Assembly: GCA_016794615.1 (NCBI GenBank)
Contig: JAEUJO010000015.1
Coordinates: 1-44,083, forward strand
From: Pseudonocardia sp.
Lineage (GTDB): Bacteria > Actinomycetota > Actinomycetes > Mycobacteriales > Pseudonocardiaceae
Reading direction: 5' to 3'
DNA: 44,083 nucleotides
The first letter of the stretch is position 1. Each line of letters begins with the position of its first letter. Shown piece after piece: positions 19,611 to 29,584 of the stretch. The notes below the pieces were generated by a model, which was given only the letters and a program-made list of their open reading frames with translations, did no database searches and was not told where the DNA came from. The position numbers and the translations under genes were made by a program.

Positions 19611-20150
19611 GCCAACCGCTCGCCGCACGCCGGATACCGTTCTTCGTGCGAAACCGCCGTTCGTCGCCTCTCTCCAACCGTTCGAGGGGATGGTCGTCTT
19701 CGGCGATGACCTCATGCGTACGGATGCCTACGGTGGGCACGCGTCGGTCTCGGGCGCCCCTGCGCGTCCGCGAGTTCCCTCCGGGGACCGAAGCTGCGCG
19801 CACGTGCGGTCCCGCGGGACCGGCGGCGGGCCGACGTGCCGTGCGGCCGTCGCCAGAGCGGAGGGGTGAGCGTGCGTCGGAGCCCGAGCAGGTCACCAGG
19901 AGCCGTGGCGCATCCCGGTCTCCATCCCGGTCGGTGGCGCCTGCACCCGTCGAACGCGCCGGGGCGCGTACCGGGTGCGGCCGACCGCCCTCCTTCCGGT
20001 CGACGCCCGCGCGTGGACGACGAGCGGGGGTGGTCACCCCGCGCGACGACGGGCGTGGCGAAGTGCACACGTCCGGGTCCGCGGTGCGGGTGATCATGGA
20101 CCGCGGTGGAGTCACTACTCTCGGGCCCGACCTGCAGGAGAGGAGCTGAC
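19611..20150. other. Gene-free stretch before the diguanylate cyclase gene
   Basis: About 540 bp with no convincing gene on either strand; the open frames lack any recognisable domain. The part at 19610-19730 is less GC-rich than its surroundings. Near the end, TACTCT (20116-20121) is a possible -10 for the GGDEF gene, leaving a short leader with AGGAG (20141-20145) 5 nt before the ATG. Confidence 0.5.
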
Positions 20151-21503
20151 ATGGGACGGTCTCCCGACCGGCCGTATGCGCGACCCCGGGTTCGTCCCTG
20201 GACGGTCGGCCGGTGGGAGATGTGGCAGCTGCGCGGACCGGTCATCGCGGTCGTGCTGCTCGTCTGCGCCACGGCCACGCTGCTCGTCGGCGTCGAGATC
20301 GGCCCGTTGCGCCCCACCGCCCACGAGATCCTGACGACCTGCGCGCTCGTGGTGCTCGGGCTGGTGCACACCGAGATCGTGAGCAGGGTCGAGCGGATGC
20401 GCCGGCGCGTCTCCGACACGTCCTACTACGACTTCAGCTCCGTCTGGACCTTCGCGGCCGCCCTGCTGCTCCCCCCACCGCTCGCCGCGACCGTCGTCGT
20501 CGCGGTGTACCTGCACCTGTGGGTGCGGGTGTGGCGGCCCGCGAAGAGCCCGCTCTACCGCAACATCTACACCACCGCCGCGGTCGTCCTCGCAGCCCAG
20601 GCCGCGCACGCCGTCGTCAGCACCTCGGGTGGGGCTCCGCGCTGGAGCGCCGGAGCGGGCGGGCTGGCCGTGCTCGCCCTGGCCGTCGTGGTCTACGCCC
20701 TGGTCAACAACATTCTCGTGATCACTGTGATCGCGCTGCAGGACATGCCGGCCGCCGGTCGGGGCCGGGTGCGCCACCTCCTCGGCGAGGTCGACGACAT
20801 CGCGCTGGAGATGGCCACTCTGTCGCTGGGTGCGCTGACCGCCGTGTCCGTGACGCTCAACCCGTGGCTCGTCCTGCTCGTGCTGGTCCCGCTGGTGGTG
20901 CTGCACCGGGCCGACATGGCGCGCCAGCTCGAGCAGCGGGCGGCGATGGACGGCAAGACCGGTCTCCTCAACGCCGCGGCCTGGCACGACAAGGCCGAGC
21001 GGGCGCTGCACCGCGCACAGCGCCAGGGAGCCGCCGCCGGTGTCCTCATCCTCGACCTCGACCACTTCAAGTCCGTCAACGACACCTACGGGCACCTCGC
21101 GGGCGACGCGGTCCTGGCCGCGGTCGCCGCGACGCTGCGCGCCGAGGTGCGGGAGGGTGACGTCGTCGGCCGGTTCGGCGGCGAGGAGTTCGTGGTGCTC
21201 CTGCGCGACCTCGACCTGACCTCGGCGGGCCACCGGCAGATGGCGACGATCGCCGAGCGGATCCGGGCGCGGATCGCCGAACTCGCCGTCGCCGTGCACA
21301 CTCCGGACGGACCGCTCACGATCGACGGGGTCTCCATCTCGGTCGGTGGCGTCTTCGACCTGGGCCGCACCTGCACGCTGCAGCAGGTGCTCGGCGCGGC
21401 TGACGCCGCGCTGTACTCCGCCAAACGCGACGGGCGCAACCTCGTGCGGTTCGGCCCGCCCGGGGCTCCCGTCCCGGCCTTCCCCGGCCGTTCGCCCGCA
21501 TGA
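20151..21503 (+). CDS. Membrane diguanylate cyclase (GGDEF domain)
   Basis: Makes the second messenger c-di-GMP from two GTP. The 450-aa protein has an N-terminal membrane module of about six hydrophobic segments (residues ~25-245). A cytosolic GGDEF domain follows from about residue 265: MDGKTGLLNAAAWHDKAERAL, LILDLDHFKSVNDTYGHLAGD, the active-site loop GRFGGEEFVVLL, and DAALYSAKRDGRN. REGD lies five residues before GGEEF, so the RxxD inhibitory product site is intact and feedback inhibition is expected. No EAL domain is present. The ATG is chosen over an in-frame start at 20106 because of the good Shine-Dalgarno sequence. Confidence 0.94.
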   Translation: MGRSPDRPYARPRVRPWTVGRWEMWQLRGPVIAVVLLVCATATLLVGVEIGPLRPTAHEILTTCALVVLGLVHTEIVSRVERMRRRVSDTSYYDFSSVWTFAAALLLPPPLAATVVVAVYLHLWVRVWRPAKSPLYRNIYTTAAVVLAAQAAHAVVSTSGGAPRWSAGAGGLAVLALAVVVYALVNNILVITVIALQDMPAAGRGRVRHLLGEVDDIALEMATLSLGALTAVSVTLNPWLVLLVLVPLVVLHRADMARQLEQRAAMDGKTGLLNAAAWHDKAERALHRAQRQGAAAGVLILDLDHFKSVNDTYGHLAGDAVLAAVAATLRAEVREGDVVGRFGGEEFVVLLRDLDLTSAGHRQMATIAERIRARIAELAVAVHTPDGPLTIDGVSISVGGVFDLGRTCTLQQVLGAADAALYSAKRDGRNLVRFGPPGAPVPAFPGRSPA

Positions 21504-21562
21504 TCCATCCCGCCGGGCCGTCGACGGCGTCGCGCCCGCCGGGTCCACCGAGCCGCCGTCCG

Positions 21563-21574
21563 TAGACTGGCGCC
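21563..21574 (+). promoter_or_regulatory. Candidate leaderless promoter of dxs
   Basis: TAGACT (21563-21568) is 6 nt before the dxs GTG at 21575 with no Shine-Dalgarno sequence, matching TANNNT-N6-GTG. Confidence 0.45.
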
Positions 21575-23587
21575 GTGACCCTGTTGCGACGCCTGCGCGG
21601 TCCGGCCGATCTCCGGCACCTCGACGCGCGAGAGATCGCCGAGCTGGCCGCCGAGATCCGCCGTTTCCTCGTCGCCAGCGTCGCCCGGACCGGGGGGCAC
21701 CTCGGGCCGAACCTCGGCGTCGTCGAGCTGACCATCGCGCTGCACCGCGTGTTCGACTCCCCGCGCGACACGCTGATCTGGGACACCGGTCACCAGGCCT
21801 ACGTGCACAAGCTGCTCACGGGCAGGGTCGACGGCTGGGAGCGGCTGAAGAAGACCGGCGGGCTCTCGGGCTATCCGAGCCGTGCCGAGAGCGAGCACGA
21901 CCACGTCGAGAACAGCCACGCGTCCACGTCGCTGTCGTGGGCGGACGGGCTGGCGCGGGCGTACGCGCTCGGCGGGCAGCAGCGCCACGTCGTCGCGGTG
22001 ATCGGCGACGGCGCGCTGACCGGCGGCATGGCGTGGGAGGCGCTCAACAACATCGCGGCGGGCCGGGACCGCAACGTGGTCGTCGTCGTCAACGACAACG
22101 GGCGCTCCTACGCCCCGACGATCGGCGGTCTGGCGGACCGGCTCGCGTCGCTGCGGCTGCAGCCGGGGTACGAGCGGGTGCTGGAGGCCGGCAAGGACAC
22201 GCTGCGCCGGACCCCGGTCGTCGGCCGGCCGATCTACGCCGGGCTGCACGCGTTCAAAGCCGGGGTGAAGGACGCGCTGAGCCCGCAGGAGCTGTTCTCC
22301 GACCTCGGGCTCAAGTACTTCGGGCCGGTCGACGGTCACGACGTGGTGGCCATGGAGTCGGCGCTGCGCCGGGCCCGGAACTTCGGCGGTCCGGTGATCG
22401 TGCACGCCGTCACCCGCAAGGGCTGCGGCTACGCGCCCGCGGAGAACGACGTCGCCGAGCAGATGCACAGCCCGTCGGCGTTCGACCCCGAGACGGGGCG
22501 CCCCACGGGGCCCACGCCGGTGGGGTGGACGACGGTGTTCGCAGAGGAGATGGTGGCGCTCGGGCACGCGCGCCGCGACATCGTCGCGATCACCGCCGCG
22601 ATGCTCGGGCCGACCGGGCTGGCCCCGTTCGCCGAGGCGTTCCCGGACCGCTGCTTCGACGTCGGCATCGCCGAGCAGCACGCGCTGACCTCGGCGGCGG
22701 GCCTGGCCGCAGGCGGGCTGCACCCCGTCGTCGCGATCTACTCGACCTTCCTCAACCGGGCCTTCGACCAGCTGCTCATGGACGTCGCGCTGCACCGCCA
22801 GGCCGTCACGCTGGTACTGGACCGGGCCGGGGTCACCGGCAACGACGGGCCGTCGCACAACGGGATGTGGGACCTGTCGATCCTGGGCGTCGTGCCGGGC
22901 ATGCGGGTCGCCGCCCCCCGCGACGCCGAGACGTTGCGCGAGGAGCTGGCCGAGGCCGTCGCGGTCGACGACGGACCGACGGCGCTGCGCTTCCCGAAGG
23001 GTGCGGTGATCGGGTCGGTGCCGGCGGTGCGCCGGATCGGCGGGGTGGACGTGCTGCGCGAGCCCGACCTCGACGATGCCGGGCACGACGGTCTCGCAGA
23101 GCCCGCGGTCCTGCTGGTCTGCGTCGGGGCGTTCGGCGAGCTCGGTGTCGCGGCCGCAGAACGGCTGGGGGGGCAAGGCGTGCCGGTCACGGTCGTCGAC
23201 CCGCGGTGGGTGCTGCCGGTCCCGGGCGCGCTGGTCGAGCTCGCCGCCGGGCACCAGATGGTGGTCACGGTCAGCGACAGCGGGCGGCACGGCGGGTTCG
23301 GCTCGGCGCTCGCCGACGCGCTGCGCGCCGCCGAGTGCGACGTGCCGCTGCGCGACCTCGCGCTGCCTCAGGAGTTCCTCGAGCACGGCAACCGGGCGGA
23401 CGTGCTGGCCGCGGTGGGCCTGACGGCGCAGGACGTCGCGCGGCGGGTGACGGAGTGGGCGGCGGCGCTGCCGGGTTCGCTGCTCGGCGTGGCGGCCGGC
23501 CGCCGCACCCGCCGGCTGGACGTGCGGGGGCTGACCAGGTTCGAGACCGGCGACGTCGACTACGGCCCGGAGGAGCAGGCGCGCTGA
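21575..23587 (+). CDS. dxs: 1-deoxy-D-xylulose-5-phosphate synthase
   Basis: Thiamine-diphosphate enzyme joining pyruvate and glyceraldehyde 3-phosphate, the entry step of the MEP isoprenoid pathway. The 670-aa protein has [32 protein letters not shown], the ThDP/Mg motif [39 protein letters not shown], the catalytic Glu in [18 protein letters not shown], and [20 protein letters not shown]. The C-terminal ~45 residues after ARRVTEWAA are an extra Arg-rich tail. The stop overlaps the next ATG by one base (TGATG), so the response regulator is translationally coupled to dxs, an odd pairing. Confidence 0.96.
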   Translation: MTLLRRLRGPADLRHLDAREIAELAAEIRRFLVASVARTGGHLGPNLGVVELTIALHRVFDSPRDTLIWDTGHQAYVHKLLTGRVDGWERLKKTGGLSGYPSRAESEHDHVENSHASTSLSWADGLARAYALGGQQRHVVAVIGDGALTGGMAWEALNNIAAGRDRNVVVVVNDNGRSYAPTIGGLADRLASLRLQPGYERVLEAGKDTLRRTPVVGRPIYAGLHAFKAGVKDALSPQELFSDLGLKYFGPVDGHDVVAMESALRRARNFGGPVIVHAVTRKGCGYAPAENDVAEQMHSPSAFDPETGRPTGPTPVGWTTVFAEEMVALGHARRDIVAITAAMLGPTGLAPFAEAFPDRCFDVGIAEQHALTSAAGLAAGGLHPVVAIYSTFLNRAFDQLLMDVALHRQAVTLVLDRAGVTGNDGPSHNGMWDLSILGVVPGMRVAAPRDAETLREELAEAVAVDDGPTALRFPKGAVIGSVPAVRRIGGVDVLREPDLDDAGHDGLAEPAVLLVCVGAFGELGVAAAERLGGQGVPVTVVDPRWVLPVPGALVELAAGHQMVVTVSDSGRHGGFGSALADALRAAECDVPLRDLALPQEFLEHGNRADVLAAVGLTAQDVARRVTEWAAALPGSLLGVAAGRRTRRLDVRGLTRFETGDVDYGPEEQAR

Positions 23588-24252
23588 TGCGGGTGCTGGT
23601 GGTCGAGGACGAGCGTGCGCTGGCCGACGCCATCGCCCGCGGGCTGCGGCGCGAGGGGATGGCCGTGGACGTGGCCTACGACGGCGACACCGGGCACGAG
23701 AAGTCGACCATCACCCGGTACGACGTGGTGGTGCTGGACCGTGACCTGCCGGGCATGCCGGGCGACCGGCTGTGCACCGAGATCGTCGGCTCGGGGTCGA
23801 CGACCCGGGTGCTCATGCTCACCGCGAGCGGGACCCTCGCCGACAAGGTCGACGGTCTCTCCCGCGGTGCCGACGACTACCTGGCCAAGCCGTTCGACTT
23901 CCCGGAGCTGGTCGCCCGCTGCCGGGCGCTCGGCCGCCGCGCGACGCCTGCGGCGCCGCCGCTGCTGGTGGCGGGCGACGTGGCGCTGGACCCGGCCCGC
24001 CGGATCGTCCGCCGCGCGGACCGCCCGGTGGAGCTGACCCGCAAGGAGTTCGGGGTGCTCGAGGTGCTGTTGGGCGCCGGGGGAGCGGTCGTGAGCAGCG
24101 AGGAGCTGCTGGAGCGGGTGTGGGACGAGAACGCCGACCCGTTCACGACCACGGTGCGGGTGACGGTGATGACCCTGCGCAAGAAGCTCGGCGAGCCCGG
24201 AGTGATCGAGACGGTGGTGGGTGCGGGCTACCGGGTCCCCGCCGCCGGCTGA
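23587..24252 (+). CDS. OmpR/PhoB-family response regulator
   Basis: The 221-aa protein has a receiver domain ([20 protein letters not shown]; phospho-acceptor in VVVLDRDLPGMPGD; conserved Thr in MLTASG; Lys in DDYLAKPFDF) and a winged-helix DNA-binding domain (VELTRKEFGVLEVLL, SSEELLERVWDENADPFTTT, then VRVTVMTLRKKLGEP and VGAGYRV). It starts at an ATG overlapping the dxs stop and lies 61 bp before the histidine kinase, its likely partner. Target genes are unknown. Confidence 0.95.
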   Translation: MRVLVVEDERALADAIARGLRREGMAVDVAYDGDTGHEKSTITRYDVVVLDRDLPGMPGDRLCTEIVGSGSTTRVLMLTASGTLADKVDGLSRGADDYLAKPFDFPELVARCRALGRRATPAAPPLLVAGDVALDPARRIVRRADRPVELTRKEFGVLEVLLGAGGAVVSSEELLERVWDENADPFTTTVRVTVMTLRKKLGEPGVIETVVGAGYRVPAAG

Positions 24253-24313
24253 GCCCACCGGCCCGGCCGGCGCTGGTCTACGGGACGAGTGTGCGCCGTG
24301 CGAGGATCGCGCC

Positions 24314-25537
24314 GTGCCCGCCGCGTCCGTCGATGCCGCGCGGCCCACCCGCGAGGCGGCCGGCGCGTGGCGCACCACCGGCCTGCGGCCGGTGCTCACC
24401 GCGCTCAGCACGGGGCTCGTCGCGCTGGTCAGCGCCCTGCTCCTGTGGCTGGGCTGGCTTCTCGTCGGCGGTGTCGTGAACGCCGTTCCCGCCCTCCCAC
24501 CGGGCAGCCGCGTCCGGGTCCGCGGGCTGGACGTGCCTGCCGAGCAGGTCAGCGCCGCCGTCGACGCCGCGGTGCAGGCCGAGGTCCTGCGCGTCGGCCT
24601 GATCGCCTTCCCGCTCGTCGTGGTCGCGGCGGGCCTCGTCTCGTGGTGGCTGGTCGGCCGGGTGCTCGGGCCGCTGCACGCGGTCACGGCCACGGCGCGG
24701 CGGCTGTCGGCCGAGTCGCTCGACACCCGCCTGGAGCTCAGCGACGCCCGCGGCGAGGTCGCGGAACTGGCGGCCGGCTTCGACGCGATGCTCGACCGGC
24801 TGCAGGCGGCGTTCGAGGCGCAGCGCCGGTTCGTCGCCAACGCCAGCCACGAGCTGCGGACCCCGCTGGCGGTGCTGCGGACCGAGGTCGACGTGACCCT
24901 CGCCGATCCCGACGCCGACGTCGACGAGCTGCGGCGGATGGGCGACGTCGTCCGCGAGGCCAGCCGCCGGGCCGACGACCTGATCGCGGGGCTGCTCCTG
25001 CTGGCCCGCAGCGAGGCACCGTCGGCGGTCGATCCCGCCGCGGCACGGACCGTCGACCTCGCCGACCTCGTCGTTCCCGCGCTGGCGGCGATGCGGACCG
25101 AGGCCACGCGGCGCGGGCTGCGGGTGCGCGAGCAGCGCGCGCCCGCGCCGACGGTGGGCGACCCGGTGCTGCTCGAGCGCGTCGCCGGGAACCTCGTGGA
25201 GAACGCGGTGCGGCACAACGTGCCGGCAGGCTGGGTGGAGATCCGCACCGGCGCGCGGGGGGCGTCCGCCGAGCTGTACGTGAGCTCGAGGGGACCCGAG
25301 ATCGCTCCGGAGCGGGTGGAGGAGCTGTTCGAACCGTTCCGGCGGGGGCCGGTGGACCGCACGGCCGACACGCCCGGCTCGGGGCTGGGGCTCTCGATCG
25401 TCCGCGCGGTGGTGCACGCGCACGGGGGCACGGTGGTGGCCGAACCGGTGCCGGGTGGTGGGCTCACCGTGGTCGTGCGCCTCCCGGCACCCGGCGGAGC
25501 GCTGCGGGACCGTGCGGGACACCTCGACCCGCACTGA
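24314..25537 (+). CDS. Sensor histidine kinase (HAMP, HisKA, HATPase)
   Basis: The 407-aa membrane kinase has two transmembrane segments (about residues 28-58 and 95-118) flanking a very short ~40-residue external loop. A HAMP linker (GRVLGPLHAVTATARRLSAES) is followed by the phospho-acceptor box FVANASHELRTPLAVL, N-box LVENAVRHN, and G-box DTPGSGLGLSIVRAVVHAHGGTV. The small loop suggests sensing in or near the membrane rather than of a large external ligand. GTG 24314 is chosen with GAGG 8 nt upstream; an earlier in-frame start (24221) would overlap the regulator gene by 32 bp. Partner of the preceding regulator. Confidence 0.94.
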   Translation: MPAASVDAARPTREAAGAWRTTGLRPVLTALSTGLVALVSALLLWLGWLLVGGVVNAVPALPPGSRVRVRGLDVPAEQVSAAVDAAVQAEVLRVGLIAFPLVVVAAGLVSWWLVGRVLGPLHAVTATARRLSAESLDTRLELSDARGEVAELAAGFDAMLDRLQAAFEAQRRFVANASHELRTPLAVLRTEVDVTLADPDADVDELRRMGDVVREASRRADDLIAGLLLLARSEAPSAVDPAAARTVDLADLVVPALAAMRTEATRRGLRVREQRAPAPTVGDPVLLERVAGNLVENAVRHNVPAGWVEIRTGARGASAELYVSSRGPEIAPERVEELFEPFRRGPVDRTADTPGSGLGLSIVRAVVHAHGGTVVAEPVPGGGLTVVVRLPAPGGALRDRAGHLDPH

Positions 25538-25574
25538 AGGGTGCCGACAGTTCAGGCTCGCACCTGAGGGTCGG

Positions 25575-26804
25575 TCAGCCGACGGGGCGGGCGAGGTCGG
25601 CGAGCACGGGAGCGGTCAGCTCGACCTGCCACTCGCGTGCGCCGCCCGCGCGCAGCGCCGTGGCGATCTCGCCGTCCGCGGGCGGGGACCAGCAGACGCG
25701 GCGCAGGAGGTCGGGCTGCAGCAGGTTCTCCGCCGGGATCGACCACTCCGCCGAGATCGCCGCGATGCCCGCGCGGGCCGCCGAGAGCCGGGCGGCGGCG
25801 GCGGGGTCGCGGTCGGCCCAGCGCGCGACGGGCGGAGGTCCGTCACCCGGGACCGTCACCTTCGGGAGCTCGTCGGGAGCGAGGCGCGCCGCCTGCGCCA
25901 GCGCCGCGTACCAGTAGGGTGTGAGGCGCCGCTGCGCCCGGCCGCGGAACACCGGGAGGACCGCGAGCGCCGCAGACGAGGTGGGCGCGACGACCGCGGC
26001 CTCGACGATCGCCGCGTCGGGGAGGACCCGGCCGGGGGCGATGTCGCGCTCGGCGGCGAGCCGGTCCCGGGCCTCCCACAGCGCCCGGACGGCGGCCAGC
26101 GCCTGGGGCTTGCGGATCTTGTGAATGCCGGAGGTCCGTCGCCAGGGCTCGGCCCGCGGCGGGGGCGGCCCCGCGGTCCGCACCGCCTCGAACTCCTGGC
26201 GGGCCCACTCGAGCTTGCCCTGTTCCGCCAGCAGCGCCGCGAGGACGTCGCGCAGCTCGGCCAGGACCTCGACGTCCAGCGCCGCATAGACCAGCCAGTC
26301 GTCGGGCAGCGGGCGCCGCGACCAGTCGGCCGCGCCGTGCCCCTTCTCGAGCGAGAGGCCGAGCATCTGCTCCACCAGCGGGCCCAGCCCGACCCGGGGC
26401 AGGCCGGCGAGCCGCCCGGCCAGCTCGGTGTCGAACAGCGAGGCGGGCGCGAGGCCCACCTCGGCCAGGCACGGCAGATCCTGCGAGGCCGCGTGCAGCA
26501 CCCACTCGGGCCCGGTCAGCACGGGGTCCAGCTCGTGCAGGTCGCTGCCGAGCGGGATCGGGTCGATCAGCGCGGTGCCGGCCCCCGCGCGGCGCAGCTG
26601 AACCAGGTACGCCCGCTGCGAGTACCGGAAGCCGGAGGCCCGTTCGGCGTCGACGGCGACCGGGCCGGTGCCCGCCGCCAGCTTCTGCGCCACGTCGGCC
26701 AACCCCGTGCGGTCGGCCACGACCCGCGGCAGCCCGCCCGCCGGGACCAGCAGGGGAACCGGTCCCGGCTCTGGTGCGGGTTCCGGGGTGATCCTGCTGG
26801 TCAG
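25575..26804 (-). CDS. rnd: Ribonuclease D (DEDD 3'-5' exonuclease with HRDC domain)
   Basis: Trims 3' ends of structured RNA. The exonuclease domain shows VAVDAERASGFRYSQRAYLVQL (first Asp and Glu), ASQDLPCL (third Asp), and DWLVYAALDVEVL (DEDDy Tyr/Asp). An HRDC domain follows (KPQALAAVRALWEARDRLAAERD) and then a C-terminal domain of about 100 residues. The start is uncertain. No ATG or GTG lies before residue 29 of the reported frame; the reported start is a CTG at 26804 overlapping the LuxR-gene stop (26801-26803). A GTG at 26720 would remove 28 unconserved Pro-rich residues. About 409 or 381 aa. Confidence 0.9.
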   Translation of the reverse strand: MTSRITPEPAPEPGPVPLLVPAGGLPRVVADRTGLADVAQKLAAGTGPVAVDAERASGFRYSQRAYLVQLRRAGAGTALIDPIPLGSDLHELDPVLTGPEWVLHAASQDLPCLAEVGLAPASLFDTELAGRLAGLPRVGLGPLVEQMLGLSLEKGHGAADWSRRPLPDDWLVYAALDVEVLAELRDVLAALLAEQGKLEWARQEFEAVRTAGPPPPRAEPWRRTSGIHKIRKPQALAAVRALWEARDRLAAERDIAPGRVLPDAAIVEAAVVAPTSSAALAVLPVFRGRAQRRLTPYWYAALAQAARLAPDELPKVTVPGDGPPPVARWADRDPAAAARLSAARAGIAAISAEWSIPAENLLQPDLLRRVCWSPPADGEIATALRAGGAREWQVELTAPVLADLARPVG

Positions 26805-27517
26805 CGGATGACCCCGGCCCGCATGGCGAGCGCGACCATCTGAGCGCGATCGCCGGTTCCGAGCTTGCGCCCGATGCGGGACAGGTGGCTCTTGACCGTG
26901 AGCGCGGACAGGCTCAGCGCCTCGCCGATCTCCTTGTTCGACTGCCCGTCGGCGACCAGCTGCAGCACCTCGACCTCGCGCGCCGACAGCTCCCGCGGGG
27001 TGTTGTCGGTGCCGGGCACGCGGGTGCCGGTGGCGAGCAGCGGGGCCACGGTCGGGTCTGCGTAGACCCCGCCGTCCAGCACGCGCTTCACGCCGTCGGT
27101 CACCACGGCCGGCGACGCCGACTTGAGCAGGTAGGCCTGCGCACCGGCCTGGAAGGCCGACCGCACCGCGTACGGGTCGTCCGACGACGCGAGCACGACG
27201 AGCCGGTTCCAGCCCAGCGAGCGCAGCTCCGTCACCAGATCCAGCCCGCTGCCGTCGGGCAGCCCGAGATCGAGGATCGCCAGGTCGCACGGGCCGTTGG
27301 CCTGTGCTCGCGCACGCGCCTCGGCGACGGAGGCCGCTTCGTGCACGGTCACCGCCCCCATGGTGCGCAGCCGCGCGGCGATCGCCTCGCGCAGGAGCGG
27401 GTGGTCGTCGACCACGAGCACGGTGAACTGCTCCTCGCGCGGATGCGGGATCGTGGCCGGCGACAGCACCGCTCCGGTGGTTCCGCGCACGGTCGCGCCC
27501 TGGCCAAGTACGGCCAC
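26801..27517 (-). CDS. LuxR/NarL-family response regulator
   Basis: The 238-aa protein has a ~36-residue N-terminal extension (AVLGQGATVRGTTGAVLSP...), then a receiver domain: TVLVVDDHPLLREAI, ILDLGLPDGSGLDL with the phospho-Asp, VVLASSDDP and the Lys in AYLLKSASP. A LuxR helix-turn-helix ends the protein (LSAREVEVLQLVADGQSNKE, IGEALSLSALTVKSHLSRIG). GTG 27517 is decided by a perfect AGGAGG 8 nt upstream (27526-27531). No partner kinase is adjacent. Its stop overlaps the presumed rnd start, so the two form one unit. Confidence 0.94.
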   Translation of the reverse strand: MAVLGQGATVRGTTGAVLSPATIPHPREEQFTVLVVDDHPLLREAIAARLRTMGAVTVHEAASVAEARARAQANGPCDLAILDLGLPDGSGLDLVTELRSLGWNRLVVLASSDDPYAVRSAFQAGAQAYLLKSASPAVVTDGVKRVLDGGVYADPTVAPLLATGTRVPGTDNTPRELSAREVEVLQLVADGQSNKEIGEALSLSALTVKSHLSRIGRKLGTGDRAQMVALAMRAGVIR

Positions 27518-27525
27518 GTCATCTA

Positions 27526-27605
27526 CCTCCTGGAGTCGGTCGTTGCCCCCGACCGCCACCAGCCCCTCGACTGGCGGACGGTGCCGTTCGACCACCCGAG
27601 GTGGT
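27526..27605 (-). promoter_or_regulatory. Upstream region of the LuxR-type regulator: strong RBS and inverted repeats
   Basis: Besides the AGGAGG ribosome site (27526-27531) there are two inverted repeats: CCGCCA/TGGCGG (27553-27558 with 27572-27577) and a tight ACCACC-CGA-GGTGGT (27591-27605). A TAGGGT hexamer on the minus strand (27623-27618) could be the -10, putting both repeats in the 5' leader. They may be operator half-sites or leader hairpins; no evidence separates these. Confidence 0.35.
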
Positions 27606-27760
27606 GTCGTAGGACGAACCCTACCCTCCAAGCGGTCTAACGTCGTGTATGCCCTCGCATCCGGACGTGCGAAGGTTACAGCCCCTCGGCCTGCGATCAC
27701 TCAGCAGAGTGGTCATCCGGTCACGTTCCGGCACATCGGGGCAGGGCTGCGGCGGCGAGT

Positions 27761-28357
27761 TCACCCGATCCGGTGAGCCATCGCGGCGGTACCGACGGGG
27801 GGCAGGCCCGCCGCCGTCGCGATCAGCGTGCAGAAGGCCTCGGCGTGGCAGCGGAGGTCCTCGTTCGCCCCCTCGGCGGCCACCGGGGTCCAGGAGGCCC
27901 GCAGCTCGACGTCGTCGTTGCGCCGCGGGCCGGCGATGTCGCCGAACCGCACCGACGAGGTCTGCGTGACGGTGCCGCCGAGCGCGACGTACGCCGCGCC
28001 GTTCTGGTCGAGCGCCTCGGTGAGCCACGACCAGCCGACGGTCGGCAGCATCTCGTCGCCCACCTGCTCGGGATCCAGCCGCGCCTGGACGAAGCACACG
28101 AGCCGGAACCGCCCCTCCCACGCCTCCTGCCCGGCGGGGTCGTGCAGCAGGATCAACCGCCCCGACGTGTCCGGCTCGTCGAGGTCCTCCCCGGGACGGC
28201 GGGCGACGTCGGCCTCCACGCTGACGGCCCAGGTGAAGGGGGCCAGCCGCGGTGGCGCGTCGAGCGGGGCCACCACGAGCTCCGGGCGTGGCCGCACACC
28301 CGACAGGGCGGCGACGGCGCGCCGGAACTCCTCCGGAGGGCCGTTCGGGTCGGACAC
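27761..28357 (-). CDS. DUF3000-family protein
   Basis: The 198-aa soluble protein starts SDPNGPPEEFRRAVAALSGVR and contains RLAPFTWAVSVEADV, GRLILLHDPAGQEAWEGRFRLVCFVQA, GWSWLTEAL and RASWTPVA..HAEAFCTLIATAAGLPP, which I recognise as the actinobacterial DUF3000 family (function unknown). DUF3000 is commonly divergent from hemE in this order, as here. The GTG start sits 8 nt after a TAGAGT hexamer. Confidence 0.88.
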   Translation of the reverse strand: MSDPNGPPEEFRRAVAALSGVRPRPELVVAPLDAPPRLAPFTWAVSVEADVARRPGEDLDEPDTSGRLILLHDPAGQEAWEGRFRLVCFVQARLDPEQVGDEMLPTVGWSWLTEALDQNGAAYVALGGTVTQTSSVRFGDIAGPRRNDDVELRASWTPVAAEGANEDLRCHAEAFCTLIATAAGLPPVGTAAMAHRIG

Positions 28358-28371
28358 GAGCGGGGACTCTA
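28358..28371 (-). promoter_or_regulatory. Candidate leaderless promoter of the DUF3000 gene
   Basis: On the minus strand TAGAGT (28371-28366) is 8 nt before the GTG at 28357, with no ribosome-binding site. Confidence 0.4.
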
Positions 28372-28507
28372 GATCGAAGCTCAGGGGCACCGGCACAGGC
28401 GCGCCGGTGCCCGATCGGGAGAGCTCGGCCGTGGCCGTGGGGCACCGGCCGCGGCCGTCGCCCTCGCGCGCGGCACTCCGGGGCCGGCGTGGGAGGATGG
28501 CCAGGTC

Positions 28508-29584
28508 ATGGTCACCTCGCCCGCACCTGCCGTGCCGCCCCTCCAGCGGGCGCGCCGGGATCTGCGCGACGCCCCGTTCCTCGTCGCGGCCCGCGGCGGG
28601 CGTCCCGCACGCGTTCCGGTGTGGTTCATGCGCCAGGCGGGCCGGTCGTTGCCCGAGTACCGCGCGCTCCGCGCCGACACGGGCATGCTCGCCGCCTGCC
28701 TGACCCCCGAGCTCGCCTGCGAGATCACGATGCAGCCGGTGCGCCGGCACAGGGTGGACGCCGCGATCCTCTTCAGCGACATCGTCGTGCCGCTGCACGC
28801 CGCGGGCATCGGCGTCGACATCGTGCCCGGCACGGGGCCCGTCGTCGCGGCGCCGGTGCGCACGGCCGCGCACGTCGAGCGGTTGCCGGCCCTGCATCCC
28901 GAGCAGGTCGCACCGGTCGCCGAGGCCGTCGGCCTGCTGGTGCGCGAGCTGGGCACCACACCGCTGATCGGCTTCGCCGGCGCGCCGTTCACCCTCGCAT
29001 CGTACCTGGTGGAGGGCGGCCCGAGTCGCAACCACGAGCGCACGAAGGCCCTCATGCACGCCGCCCCGGAGGTGTGGCACGGCCTGATGGCGCGGCTCGT
29101 GGACATCACCGCGACGTTCCTGCGCGCGCAGGTCGACGCCGGGGTGGACGCCGTGCAGCTGTTCGACTCGTGGGCGGGTGCGCTCTCGCTGCGCGACTAC
29201 CGCGAGTACGTCCTGCCGCACTCCGCGCGGGTGCTCTCCGGGCTGGCCGACGCCGGCGTGCCGCGGATCCACTTCGGGGTCGGCACCGGTGAGCTGCTGG
29301 GCGCGATGGCCGAGGCGGGTGCGGGCGTCGTGGGGGTCGACTGGCGGGTGCCGCTGGACGAGGCCGTCCGGCGGACCGGCGGCCGCGTCGCGCTGCAGGG
29401 CAACCTGGACCCCGCGGTGCTGTTCGCCGACGCCGGGACCATCGCCGCGGAGGCGCGCCGGATCGTCGGGGAGGGTCGCGCGGCGCCGGGGCACGTGTTC
29501 AACCTGGGGCACGGGGTGCTGCCGGGGACGGACCCGGACGCCCTGACGCGGCTGGTCGAGCTGGTGCACGGTCTGGAACCGTGA
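28508..29584 (+). CDS. hemE: Uroporphyrinogen decarboxylase
   Basis: Decarboxylates uroporphyrinogen III to coproporphyrinogen III. The 358-aa TIM barrel has the signatures [16 protein letters not shown] and [17 protein letters not shown], the catalytic Asp in [19 protein letters not shown], and [15 protein letters not shown] near the end. The ATG is preceded by GGGAGGAT. The stop lies inside the first copy of a 14-bp repeat that separates it from cgoX. Confidence 0.97.
   Translation: MVTSPAPAVPPLQRARRDLRDAPFLVAARGGRPARVPVWFMRQAGRSLPEYRALRADTGMLAACLTPELACEITMQPVRRHRVDAAILFSDIVVPLHAAGIGVDIVPGTGPVVAAPVRTAAHVERLPALHPEQVAPVAEAVGLLVRELGTTPLIGFAGAPFTLASYLVEGGPSRNHERTKALMHAAPEVWHGLMARLVDITATFLRAQVDAGVDAVQLFDSWAGALSLRDYREYVLPHSARVLSGLADAGVPRIHFGVGTGELLGAMAEAGAGVVGVDWRVPLDEAVRRTGGRVALQGNLDPAVLFADAGTIAAEARRIVGEGRAAPGHVFNLGHGVLPGTDPDALTRLVELVHGLEP

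Noticed and set aside
19154..20149. 331-codon frame across the ~122-bp repeats
   Set aside because: Cys/Arg/Val-rich translation follows repeat composition, units vary in length (122 and 124 bp) so the frame shifts between units, and no domain is visible.
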